A stretch of DNA of 64,000 bases from Flavobacteriaceae bacterium (GCA_002862805.1 PKEA01000029.1:25329-89328), one strand, 5' to 3'. Counted from the stretch's first letter, positions 43,495 through 52,198 are shown. Notes: generated from the letters alone by a model not told the origin. Numbers and translations: made by a program.

Positions 43495-44031
43495 TTACTT
43501 ACTACTTTCTTTTTGACTTTCTTCTTTCGACTTTTCACTAAACCCTTCATACCATTCTTCAATTTGCGGATAAACAAACGCAGAAATCTCTTTTGTAGGG
43601 TTGTAAAAAATAGATTCGTCAAGCGTTTCTTGTTTTACCAGCATATTGTTTACATTGACTTTTTCGAATAATAAAATAACAATACTCAAAGCTAATATGG
43701 TTTTTAAAACACTAAATCCAGCACCTGCTAATCGGTTTATCCAACCTAAATAAGCAAAATCAACAATTTTAGTCAGCAACTTAGCCGAAAGATGAATTAC
43801 AATTACAACAACAATAAAGGTTAAGGCAAAAGCAGTAATTTCTATGTATTTTGGATCCCAGCTTACTTTTGTTTCTATTACAGCTCTTATAATATGCGAA
43901 AACTTTATGGTCACAAAAATTCCAACAACTAAAGCAAGAAGTGAAGCAACTTCAACGAAAAGTCCGTTTTTTAACCCTTTGTAAATAGCATAACCTAATA
44001 ATGCAGCAAAAATAATATCAATAAAACTCAT
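43495..44031 (-). CDS. cvpA: CvpA family membrane protein
   Basis: A 178-residue protein with four membrane helices and the CvpA pattern (SFIDIIFAALLGYAIYKGLKNG at the N terminus, GWINRLAGAGFSVLKT near residue 105). CvpA was first linked to colicin V production and is now tied to envelope stress resistance. I start at the ATG encoding MSFID, where homologues start; the upstream open frame begins only at a TTG. The last ~15 residues (Ser/Lys/Glu-rich) are encoded by a 7-bp periodic tract. Confidence 0.88.
   Translation of the reverse strand: MSFIDIIFAALLGYAIYKGLKNGLFVEVASLLALVVGIFVTIKFSHIIRAVIETKVSWDPKYIEITAFALTFIVVVIVIHLSAKLLTKIVDFAYLGWINRLAGAGFSVLKTILALSIVILLFEKVNVNNMLVKQETLDESIFYNPTKEISAFVYPQIEEWYEGFSEKSKEESQKESSK
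43512..43539 (-). repeat. 7-bp periodic tract encoding the CvpA C-terminal tail
   Basis: On the minus strand four units in register, best pair AGTCGAA and AGTCAAA, with two more of 1-2 mismatches, encode a Ser/Lys/Glu-rich tail. A looser periodicity continues over the stop codon into the spacer before the lipoprotein gene. Confidence 0.5.
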
Positions 44032-44087
44032 AAAAAAGAAAATAGATGAAAGAACAAAGATAAAAGAATAAACGAAAGTCAATTTAC

Positions 44088-44095
44088 TATCTTTG
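44088..44095 (+). promoter_or_regulatory. -7 element upstream of the 118-aa gene
   Basis: TATCTTTG matches the -7 consensus, 69 bp before the ATG at 44165. The transcript would contain the heptad array at 44125-44159 in its leader. Confidence 0.5.
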
Positions 44096-44124
44096 CAACT
44101 TCAAAAACAAGAAAAAAAGAAAAG

Positions 44125-44159
44125 TCTTTTCTCTTTTCTCTTTTCTCTTTCATCTAAAA
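44125..44159 (+). repeat. 7-bp repeat array in the leader of the 118-aa gene
   Basis: TCTTTTC is repeated exactly three times (44125-44145), then two diverged copies follow up to 44159, 5 bp before the ATG. The unit is a rotation of the reverse complement of GAGAAAA found at 35934-35947. Confidence 0.85.
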
Positions 44160-44164
44160 ATAAA

Positions 44165-44521
44165 ATGTCAAGAGACGAACAACTTAAAGAACGCTGGGAC
44201 AAAGTAGTAAAATTACTTTCTGATAAATTTGCCGATGGCGATGTATTAGACCTAGACGCTATTATATATTTAATTGGAGTACAAGAATTAGGAAAATTCA
44301 ATGCTGAGTTTAAAAAGGACGAAAAAATAAACTTAATGCATATTGCTATTTGTAGAGTTTTAGAGCCTTATGGATATTATGAATTTGAATACTTCGATAA
44401 CGAAGGCTGGCCTCATTATGCAGTAAAAGAACAATTACCGCCACTAAAAGCAGGTGAACAATCTATTTTAATGAAAGACGCTATTGTAAGTTATTTCATT
44501 GAAAAAGAATTAATAGATTAA
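44165..44521 (+). CDS. Conserved 118-aa protein next to pheS, function unknown
   Basis: A 118-residue soluble protein with helical N and C termini and a central conserved-looking block (LDAIIYLIGVQELGKF, CRVLEPYGYYEFEYFDNEGWPHY). I start it at the ATG encoding MSRDEQLKERW; the longer frame back to 44093 only translates the repeat array. It stands between cvpA and pheS, an arrangement I associate with flavobacteria. No catalytic motif. Function unknown. Confidence 0.82.
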   Translation: MSRDEQLKERWDKVVKLLSDKFADGDVLDLDAIIYLIGVQELGKFNAEFKKDEKINLMHIAICRVLEPYGYYEFEYFDNEGWPHYAVKEQLPPLKAGEQSILMKDAIVSYFIEKELID

Positions 44522-44523
44522 AT

Positions 44524-44579
44524 TGTAATTAATAATTAGACAAAACTAATTACTAATCACTTTTTACTAATGACTAAAA
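44524..44579 (+). repeat. 7-bp repeat array upstream of pheS
   Basis: Five related units (ACTAATT at 44545-44551, then copies with 1-2 mismatches to 44579) are preceded by three looser units back to 44524, all in one register. The array begins just after the previous stop and ends 5 bp before the pheS -7 element. Confidence 0.75.
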
Positions 44580-44584
44580 AAGAT

Positions 44585-44592
44585 TAAATTTG
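44585..44592 (+). promoter_or_regulatory. -7 element of the pheS promoter
   Basis: TAAATTTG matches TAnnTTTG, 20 bp before the pheS ATG; the heptad array occupies the -33 region. Confidence 0.55.
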
Positions 44593-44612
44593 CACCTTTA
44601 TAAGCAAGAACG

Positions 44613-45632
44613 ATGATTGATCAGATTAAAAAACACATTGAAGAAGTAAACGCTTTTCAAGCCGATAATAAAGAGAAAATTGAAGAGTTTAGAATTAAAT
44701 TTTTAGGAAGCAAAGGCCTTTTAAAAGAGTTATTTGCCGAATTTAAAAATGTTCCAAACGAAATGAAAAAGGAATTCGGACAAGTAATCAATCAACTGAA
44801 AACTTCTGCCGAAGAAAAAGTTGCGTCTTTACAAGATCAAATTGAAAGCAAAGAAGAATCTAAAGGGATTTATGGCGATTTAACTCGTCCAGGATATCCT
44901 TTAGAATTAGGTTCTCGTCATCCAATTTCACTAGTAAAAAATCAAATTATTGATATCTTTTCAAATGTGGGTTTCAACGTTTCTGAAGGTCCAGAAATTG
45001 AAGACGATTGGCATAATTTTACTGCGTTAAACTTGCCAGAATATCACCCAGCACGTGATATGCAAGATACTTTCTTTATTCAAACTAATCCAGATACGTT
45101 ATTGCGTACGCACACATCATCTGTGCAAGTGCGTTACATGGAAAACAACAAACCGCCTATTAGAACGATTTCTCCAGGTAGAGTTTTCCGTAACGAAGCT
45201 ATTTCTGCTCGTTCGCATTGTATTTTCCATCAAGTAGAAGGATTGTACATTGATAAAGACGTTTCTTTCGCCGATTTAAAACAAACTTTACTACACTTTA
45301 CGAAAGAAATGTTCGGAAAGTCAAAAATTCGTCTAAGACCTTCTTATTTTCCATTTACGGAACCAAGTGCTGAAATTGATATCTATTGGGGTTTAAAAAC
45401 TGAGACTGATTATAGAATTACAAAAGGTACAGGTTGGTTGGAAATTGGTGGTTGTGGAATGGTTGACCCAAATGTTTTAAAAAACTGCGGAATCAATCCA
45501 GAAGAATATTCAGGATTTGCATTTGGTATGGGAGTAGAGCGTATAGCAATGCTTTTGCATCAAATTGGCGATATTAGAATGTTCTTTGAAAACGACGTTC
45601 GTTTCTTACAACAATTTAAGTCAAGCATCTAA
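44613..45632 (+). CDS. pheS: Phenylalanyl-tRNA synthetase alpha subunit
   Basis: A 339-residue class II aminoacyl-tRNA synthetase subunit that charges tRNA-Phe together with PheT. N-terminal coiled coil (~1-85), then the catalytic core with SRHPISLV, motif 2 FRNEAISARSHCIFHQ, the substrate-binding FTEPSAEIDIYW and motif 3 GFAFGMGVERIAML. Full length. pheT is not in this window. It is 1 bp from the next small gene, so the two are co-translated. Confidence 0.97.
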   Translation: MIDQIKKHIEEVNAFQADNKEKIEEFRIKFLGSKGLLKELFAEFKNVPNEMKKEFGQVINQLKTSAEEKVASLQDQIESKEESKGIYGDLTRPGYPLELGSRHPISLVKNQIIDIFSNVGFNVSEGPEIEDDWHNFTALNLPEYHPARDMQDTFFIQTNPDTLLRTHTSSVQVRYMENNKPPIRTISPGRVFRNEAISARSHCIFHQVEGLYIDKDVSFADLKQTLLHFTKEMFGKSKIRLRPSYFPFTEPSAEIDIYWGLKTETDYRITKGTGWLEIGGCGMVDPNVLKNCGINPEEYSGFAFGMGVERIAMLLHQIGDIRMFFENDVRFLQQFKSSI

Positions 45633-45633
45633 A

Positions 45634-46041
45634 ATGAAAGCAGATATAGTTATCCCAAAAGTGGAAAATGTTCATATTGTAGCAATACAAGAATGGAGCG
45701 ATGATTTTCAAGAAAATTGCTGGTATGCTTATTTGTTAAACGCTACGAAGGAACCATTAGAAACAGCAATGATTGTTTCTCGCGCCTATGGTTTAATTGA
45801 TGGAGAAATGAGAAATACAATGTCTCTTCGTCATGCATTTGCGAAAGTGGAGCCAGAGTCAGCAGTAAGAATTGAATTTCTTGAAAACAACTTATTGCAA
45901 TTGAATAATGAATTTATGTTGTCGTATTTTATTGGTAACAAAATGTTCGATAAAAAATTTATTTTTACAACCAATTCTATCAACGAAAAAGGACAATCTG
46001 ATTTACCTGTTATTAAAAAGCGTGGCGTAATGGCGGTGTAA
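45634..46041 (+). CDS. Conserved 135-aa protein downstream of pheS, function unknown
   Basis: A 135-residue soluble protein: KVENVHIVAIQEWSDDFQ, WYAYLLNATKEPLETAMIVSRAYG, then a beta-rich C terminus. I start at the ATG one base after the pheS stop rather than at an upstream ATG inside pheS, because the latter extension is out-of-frame pheS sequence. Such genes follow pheS in flavobacteria and are sometimes mislabelled as synthetase subunits; no synthetase motif is present. Function unknown. Confidence 0.82.
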   Translation: MKADIVIPKVENVHIVAIQEWSDDFQENCWYAYLLNATKEPLETAMIVSRAYGLIDGEMRNTMSLRHAFAKVEPESAVRIEFLENNLLQLNNEFMLSYFIGNKMFDKKFIFTTNSINEKGQSDLPVIKKRGVMAV

Positions 46042-46107
46042 ATTATAAAATAGAATTGCTAAACTCATATTAATTCCTCAATTTTATAGTTTATTTAAAA
46101 CTACAAA

Positions 46108-48915
46108 ATGAGGAATTTTCTTTTTTCTATCCTTTTTATAACAAGCGCTTCGTTTGCACAAGATTTTGCTAAATACGTAAACCCATTTATTGGAACAGGC
46201 GGACACGGACATACTTTTCCAGGAGCAACTGTTCCTTATGGAATGGTTCAATTATCTCCAGATACTCGAATCGATGGAAGTTGGGACGGTTGTTCGGGTT
46301 ATCATTATTCAGATAATTTAATTTATGGCTTTTCGCATACTCATTTAAACGGAACTGGAGTTTCTGATTATGGGGATATCATGTTGATGCCAACAATGGG
46401 CGAACCTTCATTCGATAATAGAGTGTATTCTTCAACATTTTCTCATGCTAACGAAAAAGCTTCTGCAGGATTTTATGGCGTAAAATTAGATAAACACAAT
46501 ATTGATGTTCGATTAACAACATCTACAAGAGTTGGTTTTCATGAATACACTTTTAACAAAGCTGGTCAAGCCAATATTATTTTAGATTTGAATCACCGTG
46601 ATAAACTATTAGAGGGACAAGTTCGGTTTATCGATGATAAAACTATTGAGGTTTTAAGAAGAAGTGAAGCTTGGGCAACGAATCAATACGTGTACGCTAG
46701 AATTGAATTTAATGTGCCAATGAAAATCACCAATGAAAGAATGAATTTTAAAGGCGTAAAAGGAGATTATCACGGAACAGAACTTGCTTTAAGTTTTTCT
46801 AAGAATGTCAAAAAAGGAGAAAAAATATTGGTAAAAGTATCACTTTCACCAACAAGTTATGAAGGTGCCAAATTAAACAGTTCCGAAATCAAACATTGGA
46901 ATTTTGAAAAAGTAAAGAAAGATGCAGAAGCACTTTGGAATAAAGAATTATCTAAAATTGAGGTAACTTCTGATGATGAAGATAAGTTAGCCATTTTCTT
47001 CACGGCTTTATACCATACGATGATGCAACCGAATATTGCACAAGATGTAGACGGAAAATATCGCGGTAGAGATAATCAAATTCACACTGCGGAGGGATTT
47101 GATTATTACACTGTTTTTTCACTTTGGGATACGTTTAGAGCTGCGCATCCATTGTATACCTTAATTGATAAAAAACGAACTTCAGATTATATCAATACGT
47201 TTATAAAACAATACGAACAAGGTGGAAGATTGCCTGTTTGGGAATTGGCTTCTAATGAAACCGATTGTATGATTGGCTACCATTCTGTATCGGTAATTGC
47301 AGATGCAATGGCAAAAGGAATTAAGGGTTTTGATTATGAAAAAGCGTTTGAAGCGAGTAAAGCATCAGCCATGAGAGATGTTTTAGGATTAGAAGCCTAT
47401 AAGAAATACGGGTTCATTTCTATTGATGATGACCATGAAAGTGTTTCTAAAACCGTGGAATATGCGTATGACGATTGGTGTATTGCGCAAATGGCACAAA
47501 TTTTAGGCAAAACGGAAGATTATAATTATTTCATGAAGCGTTCTCAAAATTGGAAAAACCTTTTCGATTGGGAAACAGGCTTTATCAGACCAAAGAAAAA
47601 CGGAGGTTGGGACAAACCTTTCGACCCAAGAGAAGTCAATAATAATTTTACCGAAGGAAACGCGTGGCAATACACATTTTTTGTGCCACAAGATATTGTA
47701 GGAATGATTGAAGCGTATGGTGGAAATGATAAGTTTGAAGCCAAATTAGACGAAATGTTTAACAGCGAAAGCAAAACCACAGGAAGAGAACAAGTAGATG
47801 TTACCGGATTAATTGGTCAATATGCTCACGGAAACGAACCAAGTCACCACATGGCATATTTGTATAATTATGTGGGTAAACCAGAAAAAACGAATGAAAA
47901 AGTAAAATACATTTTAGATAATTTCTATAAAAATACACCAGATGGTTTAATAGGAAACGAAGATTGCGGACAAATGAGTGCTTGGTATGTGCTGAGTTCG
48001 ATGGGAATTTATGATCTGAGACCAGGTGATATTTTGTGGGAAGTCAACGAACCATTTATAAAGAATATAAAAGTAAGTGTTGATGGAAAAAACCCAGAAT
48101 ATATAAATCAACCATTTGAAAAAACTAGAATTTTACCACAGTTTTCTATGGAACCTCAAGAGAAAGTATTTTTCCCATCTATAATTCCAGTTCCAGTAAT
48201 TGAAGCAGAAAGTAAATCATTTAAAGACAAAATGATAGTTCAGATTAAAGGTTCGAAACAATTTAACCAAAAAATTTATTATCGAATTTATGATGATTCA
48301 AAAGAAGTTCCGTCATTTATTCCGTATTCTGAAGCATTTGAAATTAGTAAATCTTCAAAAATTGAAGCATATATAGAAGAAATGGCTGGTGGAAAGCCAC
48401 CAAGAAGTAATACTATTTCTGCACAATTCTTTAAAAAACCAAATAACTTTACAATCGAAATTAAATCGAAATTCAATTCACAATATCATGCAGGTGGTTC
48501 TGACGGTTTACTAGATGGAATTTTTGGTAATGAAAACTGGCGAAAAGGCGAGTGGCAAGGATATCAAAACCAAGATTTTGAAGCAACTATTGATATGCAA
48601 GTTGTAAAAAACATTTCAGAAATTAGGTCAAATTATTTGCAAGACACACGTTCATGGATATTGATGCCAACTAAAGTAGAGTATTACATTTCAGATGATA
48701 ACATCAAGTTTACAAAAGTGGGAACGGTTGAAAATTCTGTGGATCCAAAAGAATATGAAACTGTGATAAAATCATTCGATTTAAAGTTTACACCTCAAAA
48801 AGCAAGATATATTAAAGTTATTGCAACCAATTTTGGAAAACTTCCCGAATGGCATCAAGGTTTTCCATCAAACGGAGATGCTTTTATTTTTATTGATGAG
48901 GTAACTGTTAATTAA
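46108..48915 (+). CDS. GH92 family alpha-mannosidase with C-terminal discoidin domain
   Basis: A 935-residue secreted glycosidase (signal peptide 1-17, SFAQ) of family GH92, calcium-dependent exo-acting alpha-1,2-mannosidases and relatives. The beginning is typical (YVNPFIGTGGHGHTFPGA). Active-site blocks: WELASNETDCMIGYHS (~376), YAHGNEPSHHMAYLYN (~572) and GNEDCGQMSAWYVLSSMG (~615). After ~700 comes a chitobiase-type beta domain and, from ~785, a discoidin-like (F5/8 type C) domain, which may bind carbohydrate. It acts on mannose glycans at the surface or in the periplasm. No neighbouring SusCD pair. Confidence 0.94.
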   Translation: MRNFLFSILFITSASFAQDFAKYVNPFIGTGGHGHTFPGATVPYGMVQLSPDTRIDGSWDGCSGYHYSDNLIYGFSHTHLNGTGVSDYGDIMLMPTMGEPSFDNRVYSSTFSHANEKASAGFYGVKLDKHNIDVRLTTSTRVGFHEYTFNKAGQANIILDLNHRDKLLEGQVRFIDDKTIEVLRRSEAWATNQYVYARIEFNVPMKITNERMNFKGVKGDYHGTELALSFSKNVKKGEKILVKVSLSPTSYEGAKLNSSEIKHWNFEKVKKDAEALWNKELSKIEVTSDDEDKLAIFFTALYHTMMQPNIAQDVDGKYRGRDNQIHTAEGFDYYTVFSLWDTFRAAHPLYTLIDKKRTSDYINTFIKQYEQGGRLPVWELASNETDCMIGYHSVSVIADAMAKGIKGFDYEKAFEASKASAMRDVLGLEAYKKYGFISIDDDHESVSKTVEYAYDDWCIAQMAQILGKTEDYNYFMKRSQNWKNLFDWETGFIRPKKNGGWDKPFDPREVNNNFTEGNAWQYTFFVPQDIVGMIEAYGGNDKFEAKLDEMFNSESKTTGREQVDVTGLIGQYAHGNEPSHHMAYLYNYVGKPEKTNEKVKYILDNFYKNTPDGLIGNEDCGQMSAWYVLSSMGIYDLRPGDILWEVNEPFIKNIKVSVDGKNPEYINQPFEKTRILPQFSMEPQEKVFFPSIIPVPVIEAESKSFKDKMIVQIKGSKQFNQKIYYRIYDDSKEVPSFIPYSEAFEISKSSKIEAYIEEMAGGKPPRSNTISAQFFKKPNNFTIEIKSKFNSQYHAGGSDGLLDGIFGNENWRKGEWQGYQNQDFEATIDMQVVKNISEIRSNYLQDTRSWILMPTKVEYYISDDNIKFTKVGTVENSVDPKEYETVIKSFDLKFTPQKARYIKVIATNFGKLPEWHQGFPSNGDAFIFIDEVTVN

Positions 48916-48960
48916 AATATTTTGGTTTAATTTTTGCAGTGCTTATTTAAAAATATATTT

Positions 48961-49797
48961 ATGAAAAGGTTTCTCTTGTTTCTTCTTTTTACTACTACTT
49001 TAAGTAATGCACAAGTTGTTTTTGAACCTACTCTTTCTGATGCTTTTAAAAAAGCTAATGAACAAAATAAACCTGTTTTCATTGAGTATTACAATTCAGA
49101 ATGTTCGGTTTGTAAACGTTTGGGAGATTTACTAAAAAACGATTCTCTAGTGTACACGTATTACAATAAGAAATTCATCAATTATGCTATGAATACAAAC
49201 GATTCATTGTCAGTTGAAGATAATATTTTTATTGCAAATGCCAACCTTCATTTTGAAAGTGTACCCGTACTTTTGTATTTTGATAAAAATAAAAACTTCT
49301 TGCATCATACAGGAGTAAATGTAGATGCGGCTTCTGTTGTTAATGAAGGAAATAAAGCAACACTGTCGGATTATAATTCTTCGGGATTAAAAGCGAAATA
49401 TGACGCAGGTGATCGTTCTGTAAGAACTTTATATGCTTATGCCGATTTTTTAATTGTAACTAAAAACGAAAAACTACTAAATAAAGTTGCTCAAGAACTT
49501 TTTAATTCTTTTAAAGAAGAAGAATTAATAACAAAAAAAAGTTATATCGTTTTAAAGCAAGTTGTACATACTACTGAAAACGGATTTTTTCAATTTTGGA
49601 TGGAGCATTTAGACGATTTGAAAGGTTTTGAAAGTGGCCATAAAGAAGGAATGGAAAAAGAAGTTCTAAATAAAATTGTGTTAAAAGAACTTAGTGACCC
49701 GTTAATAAAAAAATGGGACGACAAAAAGAAAGAAACCTTTAAAAAGTACATTCTTGATTTAAAAATAACAAATAATCCAAATATTTATTTTGAATAA
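48961..49797 (+). CDS. Thioredoxin-family exported protein
   Basis: A 278-residue exported protein: signal peptide (residues 1-17, SNAQ) and a thioredoxin-like domain (~25-130) with the redox motif CSVC in YNSECSVCKRLG (~45-48) and the cis-Pro loop VPVLLYF. The C-terminal ~140 residues are helical and unknown. I start at the ATG encoding MKRFLLF; an earlier ATG at 48934 adds nine residues and weakens the signal peptide. It probably reduces or isomerises disulfides in the periplasm. Confidence 0.88.
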   Translation: MKRFLLFLLFTTTLSNAQVVFEPTLSDAFKKANEQNKPVFIEYYNSECSVCKRLGDLLKNDSLVYTYYNKKFINYAMNTNDSLSVEDNIFIANANLHFESVPVLLYFDKNKNFLHHTGVNVDAASVVNEGNKATLSDYNSSGLKAKYDAGDRSVRTLYAYADFLIVTKNEKLLNKVAQELFNSFKEEELITKKSYIVLKQVVHTTENGFFQFWMEHLDDLKGFESGHKEGMEKEVLNKIVLKELSDPLIKKWDDKKKETFKKYILDLKITNNPNIYFE

Positions 49798-49811
49798 GCT
49801 TTTTGTAAAAA

Positions 49812-50789
49812 CTATTCTTTATACGGAATTAGTAATGACCAAACTATTGAAATTACTAAAATTCCACCTACAACTCCAAGAGAAACCATTGATGAAATAT
49901 GAAACAACGGAGCAATAATCATTTTTACACCTATAAATGTTAAAATAAGCGCTAATCCGTAATGCAAACGGCTAAACATATACATGAAGTTGGCCAAAAG
50001 AAAATAAAGCGAACGAAGCCCTAAAATAGCAAATATGTTGGATGTGTATAAAATAAACGGATCATCAGGTGCAATGGCAAAAATTGCAGGAATACTGTCA
50101 ACAGCAAAAAGCAAATCGGTAAATTCAATTATAACAACAACAACAAAAAGTGGAGTAGCCATTTTTAACCCGTTTTGTATTGTAAAAAACTTATCACCAT
50201 CAAAATTCTTACTTACTGTAAAAAGTTTATGAACTAACTTTGAACCTGGGCTTTTTGAGAAATCTTTATCGCCATCGTCTTCACTATGACTAAACCACGA
50301 TTTGATTCCGGCAACAATTAAGATAACACCAAAAATAGTTAGTAAATAATTAATTTTTACTAAATGACCAAAAAGCTCCATTTCTGGTAAATACGTGTAA
50401 TTTAAAATCCAAACCCCAGTAAAAATAAATATAGCTCTAAAAAACAAAGCTCCGAGTACTCCCCAAAATAACACTTTGTGTTGCGCTTCTTTAGCGACAT
50501 TGAAATATCCAAAAACTAAAATGAATACAAAAAGATTATCTACAGAAAGTGCTTTTTCTATCCAATAGGCTCCTTGAAATTGCATGAATTGTTCTGCACC
50601 CAAATAATAATAAATAATTCCACTAAAACCCATTGCTAATGAAATCCAAGTTGCTGACCAAAGTGCAGCTTCTCTATTAGATATTGCGTGACTTTTTTTG
50701 TTTAAAACACCTAAATCTAGCAATAACATTGCTATGATTACAACTGAGAATATTCCTAAAATTACAGGATGATTTATTAAATGGTCCAT
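49812..50789 (-). CDS. TerC family integral membrane protein
   Basis: A 325-residue TerC/Alx-type protein with about nine transmembrane helices. The family motifs are visible: LLLDLGVLNKKSH at ~25, ALSVDNLFVFILVFGYF at ~85, and EFTDLLFAVDSIPAIFAI at ~220 with conserved acidic residues within the membrane. Members are implicated in metal (manganese) export or metallation of secreted proteins. It is monocistronic and convergent with the thioredoxin-like gene. No other tellurite-resistance genes are nearby. Confidence 0.93.
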   Translation of the reverse strand: MDHLINHPVILGIFSVVIIAMLLLDLGVLNKKSHAISNREAALWSATWISLAMGFSGIIYYYLGAEQFMQFQGAYWIEKALSVDNLFVFILVFGYFNVAKEAQHKVLFWGVLGALFFRAIFIFTGVWILNYTYLPEMELFGHLVKINYLLTIFGVILIVAGIKSWFSHSEDDGDKDFSKSPGSKLVHKLFTVSKNFDGDKFFTIQNGLKMATPLFVVVVIIEFTDLLFAVDSIPAIFAIAPDDPFILYTSNIFAILGLRSLYFLLANFMYMFSRLHYGLALILTFIGVKMIIAPLFHISSMVSLGVVGGILVISIVWSLLIPYKE

Positions 50790-50890
50790 AGATTACTTTT
50801 TTGCAAATTTACTACATGATTTTTTCTCCAAGGCAAGATGTTTTAATTAACTGAAATTCAGTGTTTTGCAAAGAATTGTCAAAAAACAAA

Positions 50891-50932
50891 AAACAGACTA
50901 ACTTTTTGAATTTCAAATTGTTAAGTCTGTTT
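50891..50932 (-). terminator. Terminator after gpsA
   Basis: A 9-bp stem (50891-50899 with 50924-50932), extended on both ends by A/T pairs with one bulge, lies just after the gpsA stop on the minus strand. Confidence 0.65.
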
Positions 50933-50961
50933 TTGTATATGACGACTAATTTCGAAAAAAA

Positions 50962-51957
50962 TTAATCTAATTTATCTGCTAGTTTTTTAAACACAGCTTT
51001 TGGCTCTTTTCCTTCATATAAAATAGCATAAACAGCATCAATAATTGGCGTTTTTGCTCCGTGCTTTTGATTTAACAAATAAGCACTTTTAGTTGCGTAA
51101 TACCCTTCAGCCACCATACTCATTTCCATTTGTGCCGATTTTACAGTGTATCCTTTGCCAATCATGTTTCCAAACATTCTATTTCTAGAAAAAACAGAAT
51201 AGCCTGTTACTAATAAATCACCTAAGTAAGCCGAATTATTAATGTTACGTTTCATTTTATGAACTTTACTAATGAATTTTTTCATTTCGCGAATTCCATT
51301 ACTCATCAAAACCGATTGAAAGTTATCTCCATAACCTAAACCATGTGCAATACCAGCAGAAATTGCATAAATGTTTTTTAACATTGCGGCATATTCTGTT
51401 CCAATTATATCGTCTGAAGTTTTAGTTTTTATATAATCTGAACTTACGTTTTTTGCCATTAATTTGGCCTTTTCTTTATCACCACAAGCTAAAGTTAAAT
51501 AAGATAACCTCTCCATTGCAACCTCTTCAGCATGACAAGGACCAGTTAAAACGCCTATATTTTCGTATGGAACGTTGAATTTTTGATGAAAATGTTCACC
51601 AACAATTAAGCTTGTTTCAGGAACAATTCCTTTAATTGCTGAAAATATTACTTTTCCTTCTAAACTTTGAGTTAGATTCTCCAATTCACCACTTAAAAAA
51701 GCAGAAGGAATAGCAAATATGATATAATCTGCATAAGCTACAGCTTCATTAATATCATTTGTAAGTTTTAGTTTTTTAACATCAAACTCTACTGAACTTA
51801 AGTAATTAGGGTTATGATATTGGTGTTTAATATGTTCAACAGCATAAGTACTTCTCATGTACCATGCAATTTCAGTTTGGTTTTCACAAAGCATTTTTGC
51901 AATAGCAGTAGCCCAACTTCCTCCGCCTATAACTGCAAATTTTGGATTTTTTTCCAT
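50962..51957 (-). CDS. gpsA: NAD(P)H-dependent glycerol-3-phosphate dehydrogenase
   Basis: A 331-residue enzyme that reduces dihydroxyacetone phosphate to sn-glycerol-3-phosphate for phospholipid synthesis. Rossmann motif GGGSWATA at the N terminus, a conserved TGPCHAEEVA (~140), the catalytic Lys in MLKNIYAI (~195) and the SRNRMFG block. I start at the ATG encoding MEKNPKF; the frame extends 9 codons upstream. Cytoplasmic, single-gene unit. Confidence 0.95.
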   Translation of the reverse strand: MEKNPKFAVIGGGSWATAIAKMLCENQTEIAWYMRSTYAVEHIKHQYHNPNYLSSVEFDVKKLKLTNDINEAVAYADYIIFAIPSAFLSGELENLTQSLEGKVIFSAIKGIVPETSLIVGEHFHQKFNVPYENIGVLTGPCHAEEVAMERLSYLTLACGDKEKAKLMAKNVSSDYIKTKTSDDIIGTEYAAMLKNIYAISAGIAHGLGYGDNFQSVLMSNGIREMKKFISKVHKMKRNINNSAYLGDLLVTGYSVFSRNRMFGNMIGKGYTVKSAQMEMSMVAEGYYATKSAYLLNQKHGAKTPIIDAVYAILYEGKEPKAVFKKLADKLD

Positions 51958-51981
51958 TGTAGTTCCATTTTTTTGGAAATT

Positions 51982-51989
51982 CAAAGGTA
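51982..51989 (-). promoter_or_regulatory. -7 element of gpsA
   Basis: The minus strand reads TACCTTTG, 24 bp before the ATG at 51957. This implies that the nine-codon upstream extension (to 51984) overlaps the promoter and supports the shorter start. Confidence 0.5.
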
Positions 51990-52144
51990 AAGAAATAGTT
52001 TCAATATTAAAAAGTGATTAAGAAGCTAAACATTTTTAAAAAATGTTAAAGTTTAAGAATTGAGCAATTTAATTTTTATTATTTCGTTTTGTTTTAAATT
52101 GTTTCAACTTTGTGAATGGTTTAGGTTATCTATTTTAAGTTGTA

Positions 52145-52178
52145 AAAAAAGCGTTTAAAATATTTTAAACGCTTTTTT
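52145..52178 (-). terminator. Terminator of the alcohol dehydrogenase operon
   Basis: A perfect 22-bp palindrome (52151-52172) flanked by six A and six T, 21 bp after the minus-strand stop at 52199. Confidence 0.88.
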
Positions 52179-52198
52179 GTTGCTATAAAATGAGTTGT

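Noticed and set aside
44032..44082. Upstream extension of cvpA from a TTG
   Set aside because: The CvpA family starts at MSFID; the extension overlaps the divergent -7 element at 44088 and has no conserved residues.
44093..44164. N-terminal extension of the 118-aa protein (MQLQKQ...)
   Set aside because: It translates only the TCTTTTC heptamer array; the ATG at 44165 begins the conserved-looking protein.
45565..45633. Upstream start of the 135-aa protein inside pheS
   Set aside because: The extension is out-of-frame pheS coding sequence; an ATG one base after the pheS stop is more natural.
49812..50789. Tellurite-resistance operon
   Set aside because: Only the TerC-type gene is present; TerC/Alx proteins alone are usually metal-homeostasis proteins.
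52030..52048. A/T palindrome upstream of gpsA (arms AACATTTTT / AAAAATGTT)
   Set aside because: A 9-bp AT-only dyad is expected by chance in such AT-rich spacers and has no T run or clear link to a promoter.
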